Assembly (NCBI RefSeq): GCF_048569485.1 | Contig: NC_134357.1 | Coordinates: 110,096,744-110,160,743 of the forward strand | DNA length: 64,000 bases | Direction: 5' to 3' | Origin: Anomaloglossus baeobatrachus | Taxonomy: Eukaryota > Chordata > Amphibia > Anura > Aromobatidae | Shown: in pieces, positions 32,635-45,390 of the stretch | Layout: every line of letters starts with the position of its first letter | Numbering within the stretch: position 1 is the first letter of the stretch | Position numbers and translations under genes: made by a program | The notes under the pieces: generated by a model | Seen by the model: only the letters and a program-made list of their open reading frames with translations | What the model was told of the DNA's origin: nothing | Database searches by the model: none

Positions 32635-35327
32635 TCTATATATATAATTGCCTTATTCTGTCTGTCTGTCTGTCTGTCTATCTGTCTGTCTGTCTGTCTG
32701 TCATGCTCCGAAATTGTGTCCTTACGGTGACACAAAGCTGATTGGCCGCTGGGCTCGCCATGGCCCCGCCCCCACACACGGATTGGCCTCTCGCCCCGGC
32801 TCTCTGCAGGCCCCGCCCCCCTCACGCAATGCACGCTCGCTGTGGCCCAACTGACACGGGGCTCCGATTCCCAGGTGAGTACACACACATCAGATCACAC
32901 TCACTCTCACACTCACCTCACACATCACAACATGCTGGGATATCGCTTGCTTCTACACCGGCTCCGTCAGGATCCCGGCAGCGCCAGACATAACCTTGCG
33001 ATGCTGGGATCTTAACGGAGGCCGTGAAAGCTGGTAACCATTATACACATCGGGTAACTAAGGTCCCTTAGTTACCCGATGTGTATCATAGTTACCAGTG
33101 TACACCGGCTCACACTCACTCTCATACACACCTCACACACACATCACATCGCATCCACACATCAAGGTCCTGCAGCTGCGGAACATACATAACATAACAG
33201 CACACACACACACACACAAATCAGATCACACTCACTCACACACACCTCACACATCACATCGCATCCACATACTCACAACATCCTGGGATATCGCTTGCTT
33301 CTCGGCGGCGATATTGTGCTGTGAGCTTCCAGGACCTGACGGAGGATCACATGGCCAGAAGCATGTGATATCCCCGGATGTTGTGAGTATCAGCGCGTAT
33401 GTGCAATATCGTCAGTGTCTGTGTGTGTGAGTGGATGCGATCGGGTGTGTGTGCGTGGATGCGATCGGTTGTGTGGGTGAGTGGATGCGATCGGTTGTGT
33501 GGGTGAGTGGATGCGATCGGTTGTGTGGGTGAGTGGATGCGATCGGTTGTGTGGGTGAGTGTCGGCAGAGGAGCACGGCGTGCTGGAGGAGGCTGGGAGC
33601 AGAGAGGCTGATCTTGGGGAAGGCTGGAAGGAGAGAGGCTGAGCAAACGTGCTCCATCCGCCATACTGCGCACTCCCCATCGTGCTGCATCCCCCATGCT
33701 GCGCACTCCCAAACGTGGTCCATCCGCCATGCTGCGCACTCCCAAACGTGGTCCATCCGCCATGCTGCGCACTCCCAAACGTGGTCCATCCGCCATACTG
33801 CGCACTCCCAAACGTGCTCCATCCGCCATACTGCGCACTCCCCATCGTGCACCATCCGGCATGCTGCGCACTCCCAAGCGGATGGAGCATGATGGGAGGT
33901 GCGCAGCATGGCGGATGGAGCACGTTTGGGAGTGCGCAGCATGGCGGATGGAGCACGTTTGGGAGTGCGCAGCATGACGGATGGAGCACATTTGGGAGTG
34001 CGCAGCATGACGGATGGAGCACGTTTGGGAGTGCGCAGCATGCCGGATGGTGCACGATGGGGAGTGCGCAGTATGGCGGATGGAGCACATTTGGGAGTGC
34101 GCAGTATGGCGGATGGAGCACGTTTGGGAGTGCGCAGCATGGCGGATGGAGCACGTTTGGGAGTGCGCAGCATGGCGGATGGAGCACGTTTGGGAGTGCG
34201 CAGCATGGCGGATGGAGCACGTTTGGGAGTGCGCAGCATGGCGGATGGAGCACGTTTGGGAGTGCGCAGCATGGCGGATGGAGCACGTTTGGGAGTGCGC
34301 AGCATGCCGGATGGTGCACGATGGGGAGTGCGCAGTATGGCGGATGGAGCACGTTTGGGAGTGCGCAGCATGGCGGATGGAGCACGTTTGGGAGTGCGCA
34401 GCATGGCGGATGGACCACGTTTGGGAGTGCGCAGCATGGCGGATGGAGCACGTTTGGGAGTGCGCAGCATGGCGGATGGAGCACGTTTGGGAGTGCGCAG
34501 CATGGCGGGTGGAGCACGTTTGGGAGTGCGCAGCATGGCGGATGGAGCATGATAGGGGGTGCGCAGCATGGCGGATGGAGCACGTTTGGGAGTGCGCAGC
34601 ATGGCGGATGGAGCACGTTTGGGAGTGTGCAGCATGGCGGATAGAGCACGATGGGGAGTGCGCAGCATGGCGGATGGAGCACGTTTGGGAGTGCGCAGCA
34701 TGGGGGATGCAGCACGATGGGGAGTGCGCAGTATGGCGGATGGAGCACGTTTGAGAGTGCGCAGCATGGCGGATGGACCACGTTTGGGAGTGCGCAGCAT
34801 GGCGGATGGAGCACGTTTGGGAGTGCGCAGCATGGGGGATGCAGCACGATGGGGGGTGCGCAGCATGGGGGATGGAGCACGATGCGAGGTGCACACCTCC
34901 CCCCAACACACACACACACGCGCACTGCACAACACACACACACTAGGAATCACAAACAACGCCCTACACAGACACCCACACACACAGACAACGCTGCACA
35001 CACAAATATACGCACATACTGCACAACACACACATTGCTCAAAACATACCTCCTCCCAAAACACACCACACACACACAAACCACACAACACACACACACA
35101 CACAACGCTACAGACACACAGCGCTCCACAAACAACGCAACACACGCAACACACATACAACACCGCTCTCACCCCCCGCGACACTCAAAACATGTACAGC
35201 GCCCTACACAAACACTTGGTAACTACACACAACAACATCTATATATATAAATAACAAAAATCATACATGAACTACACAATACGTAAATTCTAGAATACCC
35301 GATGCGTAGAATCGGGCCACCTTCTAG
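32635..35327 (+). mobile_element. Non-autonomous Helitron
   Basis: The 5' end is TCTATATATATAATTGCC and the 3' end is CTAG, inserted between A (32634) and T (35328). Just upstream of the 3' end, cccgat-gcgtaga-atcggg forms the short hairpin typical of Helitron termini. There are no terminal inverted repeats or target duplication, as expected. A TGTC microsatellite (32659-32702) follows the 5' end. The interior contains a palindrome (33044-33085), a 33-bp minisatellite and CA-rich flanks (34900-35200). There is no Rep/helicase gene, so it depends on another element. Confidence 0.8.
33648..34895. repeat. 33-bp minisatellite in two opposite orientations
   Basis: The unit (gtgcgcagcatggcggatgg then agcacgtttggga) is 33 bp. 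About seven units lie inverted at 33648-33884. About thirty direct units follow from about 33898, so the array contains a large palindrome around 33890. Because 33 is a multiple of three, frames stay open on both strands for hundreds of codons (SMADGARLGVR and MLRTPKRAPSA periods). This openness reflects repetition, not selection. Confidence 0.95.
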
Positions 35328-35612
35328 TACAATAATAAATGTCCATCACTCAGTTTACTACTGCAGTTCATATCATTAGTTATTATGATATATTAATTTG
35401 TATTACTTATAGTTTAGCAGACACTAAAAACAGATAAACAACAAGAAGTTCAGATTGATTCCAATGCCAGCGTTAGTGAGCCATTTCTAAAATTTGAAAT
35501 AAAGAAAGGAAATGAATGACAATTTTCCACTATTGTAAGCATGTTACAGTTATGTACACAGAAGGCTATTGAGATCAGTTAAAGGGTATCAGGTAGGTAA
35601 AGTAGTTTTTAA

Positions 35613-36222
35613 AGGGGAATTTGTCAGTAGGATCAAGCTTCTTATAGGCCTTTAGGTCATAGCAAGCTGAATAAAAGGATACTTTGATATCTGCGATCCA
35701 ATGTATTCTCCCGGAGAAAAACACACTTTTTTATTATATGTAAATGATCTGTTCCGGACTATGGGATGGACTTTGATCACCCTGAGAATCTGCCTGCAGA
35801 GCTTGCTTTAAATAAAAGGGGCATTACCAGTGTGATATGTGATGGCTTCTCTCGACACTGCAGCGCTGTGTGTGATTATCACTGACACATCTGCAGGATC
35901 CTCTCTGCAGTGCTGCAATATTGTTACAAAACAGCAGAGCTGTGAGAGCTGCAGCTGCTAATGTGTTTGTAACAAGACAATGTTCAGATCTCCAGTCCTG
36001 GCTCAACTCTCTTTATTTAACATAAGCTCTACAGACAGATTCTCATGCAGATTAGTGTCCGCCAATAGTCCTGAACACCTCATTTACAAATTATAAAAAC
36101 GTGGATTTCTGTGGAATAAGACATTGGATAGCAAATATCAAGGTATCATTTTAATCTGCTACCTATGACCTACATGACCATATTGATGGCTTAGGTAGGT
36201 TGATCTTACTGACTAATTCCCT
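35613..36222. mobile_element. Kolobok/T2-type MITE (copy 2)
   Basis: Paralogue of 15766-16374 with TTAA on both sides (35609-35612, 36223-36226). Same ends, with scattered substitutions. Inherited through the segmental duplication. Confidence 0.8.
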
Positions 36223-36738
36223 TTAAATTGGGTTCACAGGCTTTTATATTGATGGCTTGTAGTCAGGATACACTAATGGTGCTTGAATGTTGGAGGCTCA
36301 TACTCATTAGCCACACAAATTAGCAGTGTGAAGGAGCATCTTGATCTCCAAAGCTTCTTCACTGTTGTACCTATGAAGAAGGTGGTTGCGTTTACCCCCA
36401 CCTCCATTGTAGTATGTCACTCTCTGTGGTCCTAAAGAAGACTTTTAATTAGGTGTATGGTATATGTTAAATGTGGTGTCCTGATACAGCAAAAATAGAG
36501 ACCGCAGAGTGGCTGGTGTCATCTAGAGCTAAGGTCTGGTAAGTCAAAGTATATTGTCATGTTATTGTCTATTTTATGTGCTGTAAATGTATTAACAATG
36601 TATAGTGAGATATGTTTGCTGGATAAATGTTAGAGGAATATGAACGTTTTAGCATCCATAGCAAGTGAGCACTTCCTGGTTAGAGGGAAGCTTAGATTTA
36701 AGAAAAAGAGTGACAGATGGCCAGTAGGTTGGTTAGAG

Positions 36739-36924
36739 CAGAGGTTCCCAACTCCAGTCCTCAAGGCACACCAACAGTGCAGGTTTTCAGGATCTCCTTA
36801 GCTTTGCACAGGTGATAATTTAATCACCTGCACTGGTGATGATTCCAACCCCTGTGCAATACTAAGGCAATTCTGAATACCTGCACTGTTGGTGTGCCTT
36901 GAGGACTGGAGTTGGGAACCTCTG
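36739..36924. mobile_element. hAT MITE with 8-bp target duplication
   Basis: A 186-bp insertion starting CAGAGGTTCCCAACTCCAG and ending with the inverse CTGGAGTTGGGAACCTCTG. The 8-bp ggttagag is duplicated at 36731-36738 and 36925-36932. The paralogue near 17535 shows the single, uninterrupted site. CAGAGGTTCCCAAC ends and 8-bp duplications are hAT/Charlie-like. Inserted after the segmental duplication. Confidence 0.9.
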
Positions 36925-39900
36925 GGTTAGAGAGATGGGCCTTGTGAGGTGCCAGTTCTGGAGAAGGGTTCGAGTAAGGAAGACAAGACATGGTGAGGTA
37001 GTCTAGCCAGTTGGGAACCTGGAGGTATCCTTAGAGGGTCCAGAACCTATGGCTCACTCCGGACGGGCTTAGGGAAGTCAAGTGACTAGATAGCCGTGGA
37101 CAGTAATGCTAAGAAGAATGGGTGAATGTAGGCCAAGGCCCGGCATCTTGCGGGCATGTGGTCCTAAAAAGCGGGGATAGACCAAGACAGAGTACCCCAG
37201 GAAGTTGCTGTAGCAGATTCGTAGAAAAGGAGGCAATGTCTGTCGCAATGGTGGAAAAGAGTCTAAGTTTGGCTTTCCCAGAGAATCCCAGTGTCATGTG
37301 TTACAATTGTAAGTCCATGATGGTGCCTGGACACCACCCTGAAGAGAAAAATAAGTGCCGCACACTGCAGCCAAAGTGATATACAGACACAGACGCCCCC
37401 TGTGGAAGGGTGCGGAGCCTTCCCCTGCATAGCGACATATTTGTCAACCGGGAATTACAGTTAAGCACTGTTTATTTTAATAGACAAAGCTGCAGCACCA
37501 GACATGGCTGCATATTTACATAGTTATCACTGTGTCAGTACTGCATTAAAGGGCCAAACTTCTACTTTTACTGGGAACTGTTGCTTAATGATCCCTCATG
37601 ATCACACATTGTTAGCCTGTTCCTAAAGCTAGGCATTTAAAGTAAAATCCAGAAAAATATTTTTAAAAAACTAAAGCAACTACACATTTTCACATTTTAT
37701 ATTGAGTTTAACATTACAGATTTCAAGATGGCAAATGTCATAAGTGCTCACAAAGGTTATTTATAAGATCAGTCTAATTTTGAACTCTTTTGGAAAAAAT
37801 GGTCCAAATGGGAAAATTACAGAAAATAATGAAAAGTATATTACTTATTGCTTACACTGCCACTGTTTAAGGGCCAACAATCTGTTGAGTAGACAGGGAT
37901 GCAATTTCTGCAGTTCCAGTCATTGTTTATTGTGCTGCAATGATGATATTCTTGACTGCTATTATGATCATTGCATCTCATCACTGGATTCTCCAGTATA
38001 CCATCAAGACCAATTGTTGGATGCAGTGGTAATATGGATATTAAGAGAGAACAATACTGCTGTACATGGTGCACTGGTACAGCGGCATTGGCATGAAGGC
38101 AGATTTATGAGATTAGTGGTGTGCATTTCAAAAATTTATGCAGTTTGAATCCAACTTTTTTAACAATTATTAAACCTGTTCATTATGTGGAAATCATTTT
38201 TAATGTCTAAATACATTTATGGCCTCTAGCAATTCTTGGTATGACCAACAATAACTTTTCTCAATCTGGCCCAAAACAGTTGTTTCCCTTTTGCATCTTC
38301 TGGCCACTTCAGGTAGGTTTTCTTGTCTAGGATCTTGGTGAGCTTATGGTATTGCTGAAGTTCTTCTCTAGGGATGTCATCCAGGAACACCAAGATAAGG
38401 GAATCCTTACTCTCTGCTACAAGTCTGTAAGTTGCCATTCTTATCTCCAGGGAGCACCAGTTACTCTGAAGGTAACTACGCGTGATAACACAGATGGTCC
38501 ACCGGCTGCTAGATATACTGTCTACAATGTTCTCTACAATGTCTCTGCCGATCTCAAAGTCTCGGTTACGGATACACACTTTAAAGAAAGGAGGACCGTT
38601 CTGCTCCAAGTTAGGGAGAAGCTGCTCTGTTACCCATTGTTCATCGTGGGCATTATAAGATACAAATACATCATAATCATAGTGGTCCCTTTTTCTGTGC
38701 CTATTACTCAGCTGACATTTGATTGTATAAAACATGTACAGTGTATACCACCAGATACTTTCATATAAGACGGAAATAAACATAAATATCAAGGTACTGA
38801 CAAGTGTAATTAAGAATAAAATGAAACCTAGCTCAGTACTGCAGTTCTGTTGTAAGAAGGAGAATAAGTAAGAATACTGTCCTTGAGTATTAACAAAACA
38901 ATGTTGATAATAAAAGTCTAGGAAGAAAACTTGTGTTTCATATTTTACCCACTGATCCAGCCATGAAAACTCACAACTGCAAAAAAAAGTTGTATCTGGA
39001 AAAAAAATATATTTTAGACTTGTCATATTAGCCAACACATTGTCTGGAAACCCGTAAATATTTTCACTTTCTATCATTAAAAATCTGACTGATATTAAAT
39101 CTCGGAATAACACATTAGAACCATAGTCCTTTATTCCTGAATTTACTAAATGCAAAATTTGTAGGTTTTTCAACCCCAGAAAGAGTTTCTGCACATCTAA
39201 TGCTGAGAAATCATCCAATTCATTGGCATTTTCAAAGTGAAAAAAAGAAAGTTTTCTTAAGCTTTGTAAATTAGAATGAAAGATGTCTGTGTCTGATTTT
39301 GAACGTACGTCCGCTATCAAATAGATTGTCTCCAAATTTGTAAATTTTTCCAGTGCAGCTTCAAATTTTACATCATAACAGAGAAGAGCGTAGATATTTG
39401 TTAAATGCAATTCTTTTACTTTGTAAAATGGAAATTCATCACAATTATCAATTAACACGTGAGGAGATTCAATGCTCAAACCTTCAAAGTAACTAAAAGT
39501 ATTGAAATATTCAGATTGAATTGTCAGAGTTGTGTCAAGTGTTTTCAGGGACATTTTTTTCAGTGACTCCATGTTCTTTGACCATGACATGCTCTCCATG
39601 TCTTTAAAGTCAAGAGCAATCTCTTCAAGCTTTCTTAAATCTTTAAAGGCCAAGTCACTAACGGTTTCTACAATATTTCCATTCAAAGTCAGTTGTTTTA
39701 ATGAAAATAAACCTGCAAATGCAAATTCAGTCAAACTGTAGAAATGATTACTCTCTAGATTCAGAACTTCCAGAGTCTTCAAACCACGAAACGAATATTT
39801 ACTGATTGTCTGGATCTTATTGTCATTCAATGAAAGTGATTTCAGTTTTTTAAGGCATTTAAATTCATCTTGCATTAGAGAAGTTAAATAGTTAAATGAC

Positions 39901-41048
39901 AAGTTAAGGTGAACAAGCTCCATGGAAATATTCTCAGAACATATTTGAATTGTGGTAATTATATTGTTTGACAAGTTTAGCTCCTTCAGTTTTTTAAATT
40001 TCTTAATTTGAGATGCGGCCACACTTTTTATCGAGTTGTGCGATAAATCTAGAATGTGCAGTAAGTTGCAGGAGCCATTGGATGTATGGATATATGAAAT
40101 ATAGTTTTGTGCCAGTTGGAGTTCTTGGATCTTAAAAAGTGATACATACATACAGATGTTGAAAACAGGAAAATGAGAATTGGAAAATGAAAATGAGTCG
40201 ACTTCTTGGATCCCAGAATTTTTTAAATCCGTTACAGCTGGATAATGTAAATTCGGTTTAAAATAGGATAACTTTGGAAAGTTACATAATGAGTTGTTTT
40301 GCAGATTATTAATTTGTATTCCATCTATATTCAAGTAGGTAACATTAAAGTGCATGAAAATGTTATTACCTGTTGGATTTTCATTCACCAGACAGTCTGT
40401 TTCTCTGAATTCATTTAGTCTGTAACTAATTAGAGTTAATGCTTGCAGATTTTCTAGTTTAGGAAGATACTGTGTTACTGATGATAAAGTTTCAATGCTG
40501 TTGTCATCCAGAATAAGATGTTTCAGTTGATGAAAATTGTCAAATATTGATTTGTTCAGTGATGAAAAGGGGAATCCTTTTAATTTAAGCTCTTGCAGTG
40601 TATAAAGTCCTTGTAAATCAAGATCATCAGTACCGAATTTTTTGGACCATAAGACGCACTTTTTTCCCCCCAAATGTTGGGGAAAAGTGGGGGGTGCGTC
40701 TTATGGTCTGACTATAAGGCTGCGGGGAATGAAGGTGCCGCGGTGCAGCGGGTCATCGGCGGCACGAGCAGGCTGTAACAGCCTGCCGTGACCACGTGGG
40801 CCCGCTCATTACATATGCACGCCCATCCTCCCGCCCATCATCTCTCAGCGAAACCGGCGCTGACAGGTGGGCGGGGTGATGGGCGGGGGGGTGCGTGCAT
40901 AATTAGCAGCCGGCCGTGATCACCCCTGGCAACTACAGCCTAGAGTGATCATGTGCGACTGTATTCACTGCCCCCCGTGCATCATTATCAGCGCGGGGTG
41001 CAGTGAATCAGTGTACTCACCCGTCACCGTGTGTGGAGCCGCCCCCCT

Positions 41049-41198
41049 GCAGCATCGTGTCTTCCTGTCTGTGCCGGAGGTCAGCTGATCTGGACACTAG
41101 CGGCGCGCACCGCGATGACGTCATCGCTGTGCGCGCCGCTAGTATCCACCAGAATCGATCAGCTTACCGCCGGCACAGACAGGAAGACGCGATGCTGC
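41049..41198. repeat. 150-bp palindrome
   Basis: The outer arms gcagcatcgtgtcttcctgt and acaggaagacgcgatgctgc pair with one mismatch. The inner arms (ctagcggcgcgcac / gtgcgcgccgctag) meet at a tgacgtca centre (41115-41122). The left breakpoint of the 7.2-kb tandem duplication (41178) lies within the right outer arm. Confidence 0.85.
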
Positions 41199-41339
41199 AG
41201 ACAACGGTGACGGCTCCACACAGCGGCGCTGCAGCTGAGACAGAGATCGGTGCTTCAGGGAGTGAGGAAGGGAAAGTATAAACGTTTATTTTTTTTGTCC
41301 TGTGCCACAGGATACACGCCATTTACCAGGATGGGGGTA

Positions 41340-42095
41340 AATCATGAGCAGGATGGATGGGGGCATATCATGAGCAGGATGGATGGGGGCATATCATGAG
41401 CAGGATGGATGGGGGCATATCATGAGCAGGATGGATGGGGGCATATCATGAGCAGGATGGATGGGGGCATATAATGAGCAGGATGGATGGGGGCATATCA
41501 TGAGCAGGATGGATGGGGGCATATCATGAGCAGGATGGATGGGGGCATATCATGAGCAGGATGGATGGGGGCATTTCATGAGCAGGATGGATGGGGGCAT
41601 TTCATGAGCAGGATGGATGGGGGCATTTCATGAGCAGGATGGATGGGGGCATATCATGAGCAGGATGGATGGGGGCATATCATGAGCAGGATGGATGGGG
41701 GCATATCATGAGCAGGATGGATGGGGGCATATCATGAGCAGGATGGATGGGGGCATATCATGAGCAGGATGGATGGGGGCATATCTTGAGCAGGATGGAT
41801 GGGGGCATATCATGAGCAGGATGGATGGGGGCATATCATGAGCAGGATGGATGGGGGCATATCATGAGCAGGATGGATGGGGGCATTTCATGAGCAGGAT
41901 GGATGGGGGCATATCTTGAGCAGGATGGATGGGGGCATATCATGAGCAGGATGGATGGGGGCATATCTTGAGCAGGATGGATGGGGGCATATCATGAGCA
42001 GGATGGATGGGGGCATATCATGAGCAGGATGGATGGGGGTATATCATGAGCAGGATGGATGGGGGTATATCATGAGCAGGATGGATGGGGGGTAT
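41340..42095 (+). repeat. 26-bp minisatellite, about 29 units
   Basis: The unit is atgagcaggatggatggggg plus catatc, with catttc and catatcttg variants interspersed. It ends in variant units with ggggtatatc. The homologous array at 48572-50135 has about twice as many units. Confidence 0.95.
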
Positions 42096-42952
42096 ATTAT
42101 TAGCAGGATGGGGGGTATATGAGCAGGATCATATACAAGGCAGGAGGATCCTTATCAGAATGGGGTACCTTAGAAGAGAATTTGGGGACATTACCCCCAT
42201 AACAGTGTCAGCAGCAGATCCTCGCCCCATAACAGTGTGTCATGACCATATTTTTTGGTTAAAATTTTATTTTCCTATTTTCCTCCTCTAAAACCAGGGT
42301 GCGTCTTATGGTCAGGTGCGTCTTATAGTCCGAAAAATACGGTAAATGTCTTCTGTGTTTGGTACATCCACAAAACAGAGAGTTTCTCAAGCTCCAGAAA
42401 GACCATTGGTGACATCATAAAATATCCATATATATAGATATAAATTAAGTTTGTAAGATTGGAAAAAGCTTGTGGCTTAATAGTAACATTAAATATCTCC
42501 AGAAACAGCCAGTCTGAAGTAACGGGAACTTCTTCTAATTCTTCTATAGAAGTGTTATAGAAGTTACACACCGATGCAAGGCTGAAGTTTCGTTGATCAA
42601 ATCCATCAAACTCGAAAGACATTTTAGTACTGTAAGTATCAAAATATTCATGCTCTATAATGTCACAGTGCTTTCTTATCATACCAAAACATGAAGAATA
42701 GGTAGATATGAAGAAGGCTAAGCAAACCAGACGGAGAATAGTATCCATGTCATCAGATTACTTCATGAAGTTAAGTCTGATGAATATATACTAGTCCGTT
42801 TTAGCTAAAATTTGCACTAAAAGAATTTTCTTTTTTTAGTTCTTTTTACTAACTCTAAAAACAGCCAAGGGGAAATGAAAATAACAAGTTAGTATTTAGC
42901 AACTTTTACATGTGTTTCTGTAAATGAGATTTCTTTGTAATTCTGCCTTAGG

Positions 42953-44974
42953 GGAAGTTCACACAGTGCGTTTTTCGTGGCGTTTTTGCGCGTTTTTCGG
43001 GTGCATTTTTGCTCAGAAAACTGCATGACTTTGCTTCCCAGCAAAGTCTATGAGTTTTCATTTTTGCTGTCTGCACAGAGCGTTTTTTTTAGCTGCGTTT
43101 TTGTGGTACCCACAAAAACGCAGCATGTCAATTATTTTTGCGTTTTTCACTGCTTTTTCTACCCAGTTCAATGAAATGTTCAAAAACACAATGAAAACAG
43201 CAAATTGCAAATATAGCTGCGTTTTAGTGCATTTCTATGACTAAAAACGCAACTATAAACGCAACGGGTGGGCAGTAAAGTGACATATACAGGAAGAGGA
43301 TTCCTTCTGTCAGTAAATACAGAAGCGTGAATCCTCCCGGTACCATCACCGCTGCGTCCACCTCCAATCCTGTGCATGTCAGCTCCCGTGCAGCGCCATG
43401 TCTGGGCGGGAGGTGGAAGCAGCTGTGAAAACAAAAGTGAACAGTAGAAAAAAAAATGTCATACTCACCTGTCTGCAGACTCTCGGTGCCATGTCTGCTC
43501 CCAGCTCCTCTCCCAGTACCGTCGCTCCGGCTGTGTGCAGACAGCCGGGACACCTCCGATAGCTGCAGGACCTGGCGCTGATCACCTGATGCGGTCACCT
43601 AACGCATCAGCTGATGCCGTCAGGAGACTCCATCCCTGATTACTGGCAGCTCCTACAGCGATCGGACGGGATCAAACTCCGCTCCAGGAGCTGCCGGTAA
43701 TCAGCACATAAGTGAGTATTTTTTTTTTTTGCACTGATGCATCATCTGATTGTATAAATGGCTTTTATACAATCAGCTGATGTGTGATGTGATTCACATC
43801 CTAGAACCTGACACATCATCTGATCACTTTGCCTTCCAGCAAACCGATCAGATAATATTGAATCCGGATTGGATGGCGTGGGACCCTTGACCCAGGATTT
43901 CTGCAGAGGAGGGTTCTTTATTTCAATAAAGATGGAGTCACTAATTGTGTTGTGTTTCATTTGTAATAAAAATATTTTTCTGTGTTGTTTTTTTTTTATC
44001 TTTACTAGAAATTCATGGTGGCCATGTCTAATAATGGCGTGACACCATGAATTTCGGGCTTAGGGCCAGCTGATAATATACAGCTAGCCCTAACCCCATT
44101 ATTACCCAGCGAGCCACCCGTCACCAGGGCAGCTGGAAGAGTTGGATACAGCGCCAGAAGATGGCGCTTCTATGAAAGCGCCATTTTCTGGGGTGGCTGC
44201 GGACTGCAATTCGCAGCGGGAGTGCCCAGAAAGCATGGGCACCCTGCACTGTGGATTCCAATCCCCAGCTGCCTAGTTGTACCTCGCTGGACTCAAAAAT
44301 TGGGCGAAGCCCACGTCATTTTTTTTTAAATTATTTCATGAAATTCATGACATAAAAAAAAAAAAAAGGGCTTCCCTATATTTTTGGTTCCCAGCCGGGT
44401 ACAAATAGGCAGCTGGGGGTTGGGGGCAAACCGTACCTGCCTGCTGTACCTGGCTAGCATACAAAAATATGGCGAAGCCCACGTCATTTTTTTTGTTTGG
44501 GGGGGCAAAGAAATCCTGCATACAGTCCTGGAAGGAGGATGCTGAGCCTTGTAGTTCGACAGCTGCTGTCTTCTCTCCTGCATACACTATTGGATGGAGG
44601 ATGCTGAGCCTTGTAGGTCTGCTTCCCCTGACTCTCCCTCCAGCATACAGTCCTGGATGGAGCATGCTGAGCCTTGTAGTTCTGCAGCTGTCTGCTCTCC
44701 TGCATACACTAGTGGAGAATGAAGAACATATGGAAGAAGGAAATGACATCAGACCTTTTTTTTTTTCAACAATCTTTAATGGCAATGTTCTCTGAAAAAA
44801 ACCCCCCAGAAAAACGCAGTGAGCAAAACGCAACCAAAAAACGCACCAAAACGCAGTAAAAACGCATGGTTTTTTTTATGCGTTTTTTAAAGACGCTGCA
44901 TTTCTGTGCGTTTTTAGCGCTAAAAAACGCACAAAAACGCAGCGTCAAAAAACGCAGTGTGTGCACATAGCCTT
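42953..44974. mobile_element. Element with GTTCACACAGTGCG / CGCAGTGTGTGCACATAGCC ends
   Basis: The left part (aagttcacacagtgcgtttt) and right part (aacgcagtgtgtgcacatag) match the CGTTTTT MITE family. The interior contains regions shared with the 62.5-63.4 kb palindrome (gatggcgcttctatgaaagc; cttggattcc-like and ttgtagttc words) and inverted ctgcatacagtcctgg repeats. Part of it is duplicated at 50988-51730, where the rest is missing. No supported gene. Confidence 0.5.
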
Positions 44975-45390
44975 AAAGGTTACCTTTAATGCCTTAGACA
45001 CTGCATAAATGTGCATTTTTTTTTTTGAAGAATGGAAATCCCCATACCATTACGTTAGAATAAGCTACTCATTAATAGAGATGAGCGAACCGGTCGCGGT
45101 TCTGCTTGAGTTCGGTTCGCCGAACGGAGGTCTCGTTCGAGTTCGGTTCGGCGAACCACTCGAACCGCATAGGAAACAATGGGAGGCAATCACAAACACA
45201 TAAAAACACCTAGAAAACACCCTCAAAGGTCTCCAAGAGGTGACAAACAACTCACAACACAACACAAACACATGGGAAAGTGACAGGGACATATACTCAT
45301 GCGAAAACAAAAGAGCTGGACAAGGAAAAAGAGGAGGAGACACAGATATAGGCATGGCATGCCCTTCTAAAATCATGTAAAACACCGCAA

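Larger units (their letters stand above)
40633..42342. mobile_element. TA-flanked non-autonomous DNA element inside the TLR
   Basis: A 1710-bp insertion with TA on both sides (40631-40632, 42343-42344). Its left end CCGAATTTTTTGGACCATAA and its right end, inverse CCGTATTTTTCGGACTATAA, form the terminal inverted repeat; the word gtgcgtcttatggtc recurs subterminally. The intact paralogue gives the empty site (catcagtaaatgtc). A TA duplication suggests the Tc1/mariner superfamily. No transposase is present. The interior holds a 150-bp palindrome and a 26-bp minisatellite. Confidence 0.85.
38226..42748 (-). pseudogene. Toll-like receptor paralogue (TLR11 family), split by a DNA element
   Basis: A close paralogue of the TLR at 19578-22394. 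The N-terminal part (signal peptide and first LRRs, starting MDTILRLVCLAFFIST) is at 42345-42748. The rest, from TDDLDLQGL through the LRRs, LRRCT, membrane helix and TIR domain, is at 38226-40630. Between them lies a 1.7-kb TA-flanked element. Both flanking parts are open and conserved in sequence, so the split is the only evident lesion. The body frame stays open into the element but has no ATG there, so it would lack a signal peptide if translated alone. The C-terminus ends KNC, three residues shorter than KDCQKP. The BB-loop Ile is shared (codon 38550-38552). It is likely non-functional unless the insert is removed from RNA by splicing. Confidence 0.85.
35521..42950 (-). repeat. Segmental duplication, copy 2 (contains interrupted TLR)
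   Basis: Counterpart of 15672-22630 in the same orientation. It is private for the hAT MITE at 36739-36924 and the TA-flanked element at 40633-42342. It lacks the solo LTR and the Harbinger-like MITE of copy 1, and both empty sites are readable here. Confidence 0.9.

Noticed and set aside
33347-35250. Very long open frames on both strands (up to about 590 codons)
   Set aside because: They are products of the 33-bp minisatellite, whose period is a multiple of three. The peptides are perfect 11-residue repeats with no domain.
40631-40673. TLR body frame extending into the TA element as a possible new start
   Set aside because: No ATG opens this extension; the first in-frame codon of interest is TTG, and no signal peptide would be present.
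43224-43598. Minus-strand frames in the 43.2-43.6 kb block
   Set aside because: They lie in a repeat that is duplicated at 51.2-51.6 kb, have no domain, and change length between the copies.
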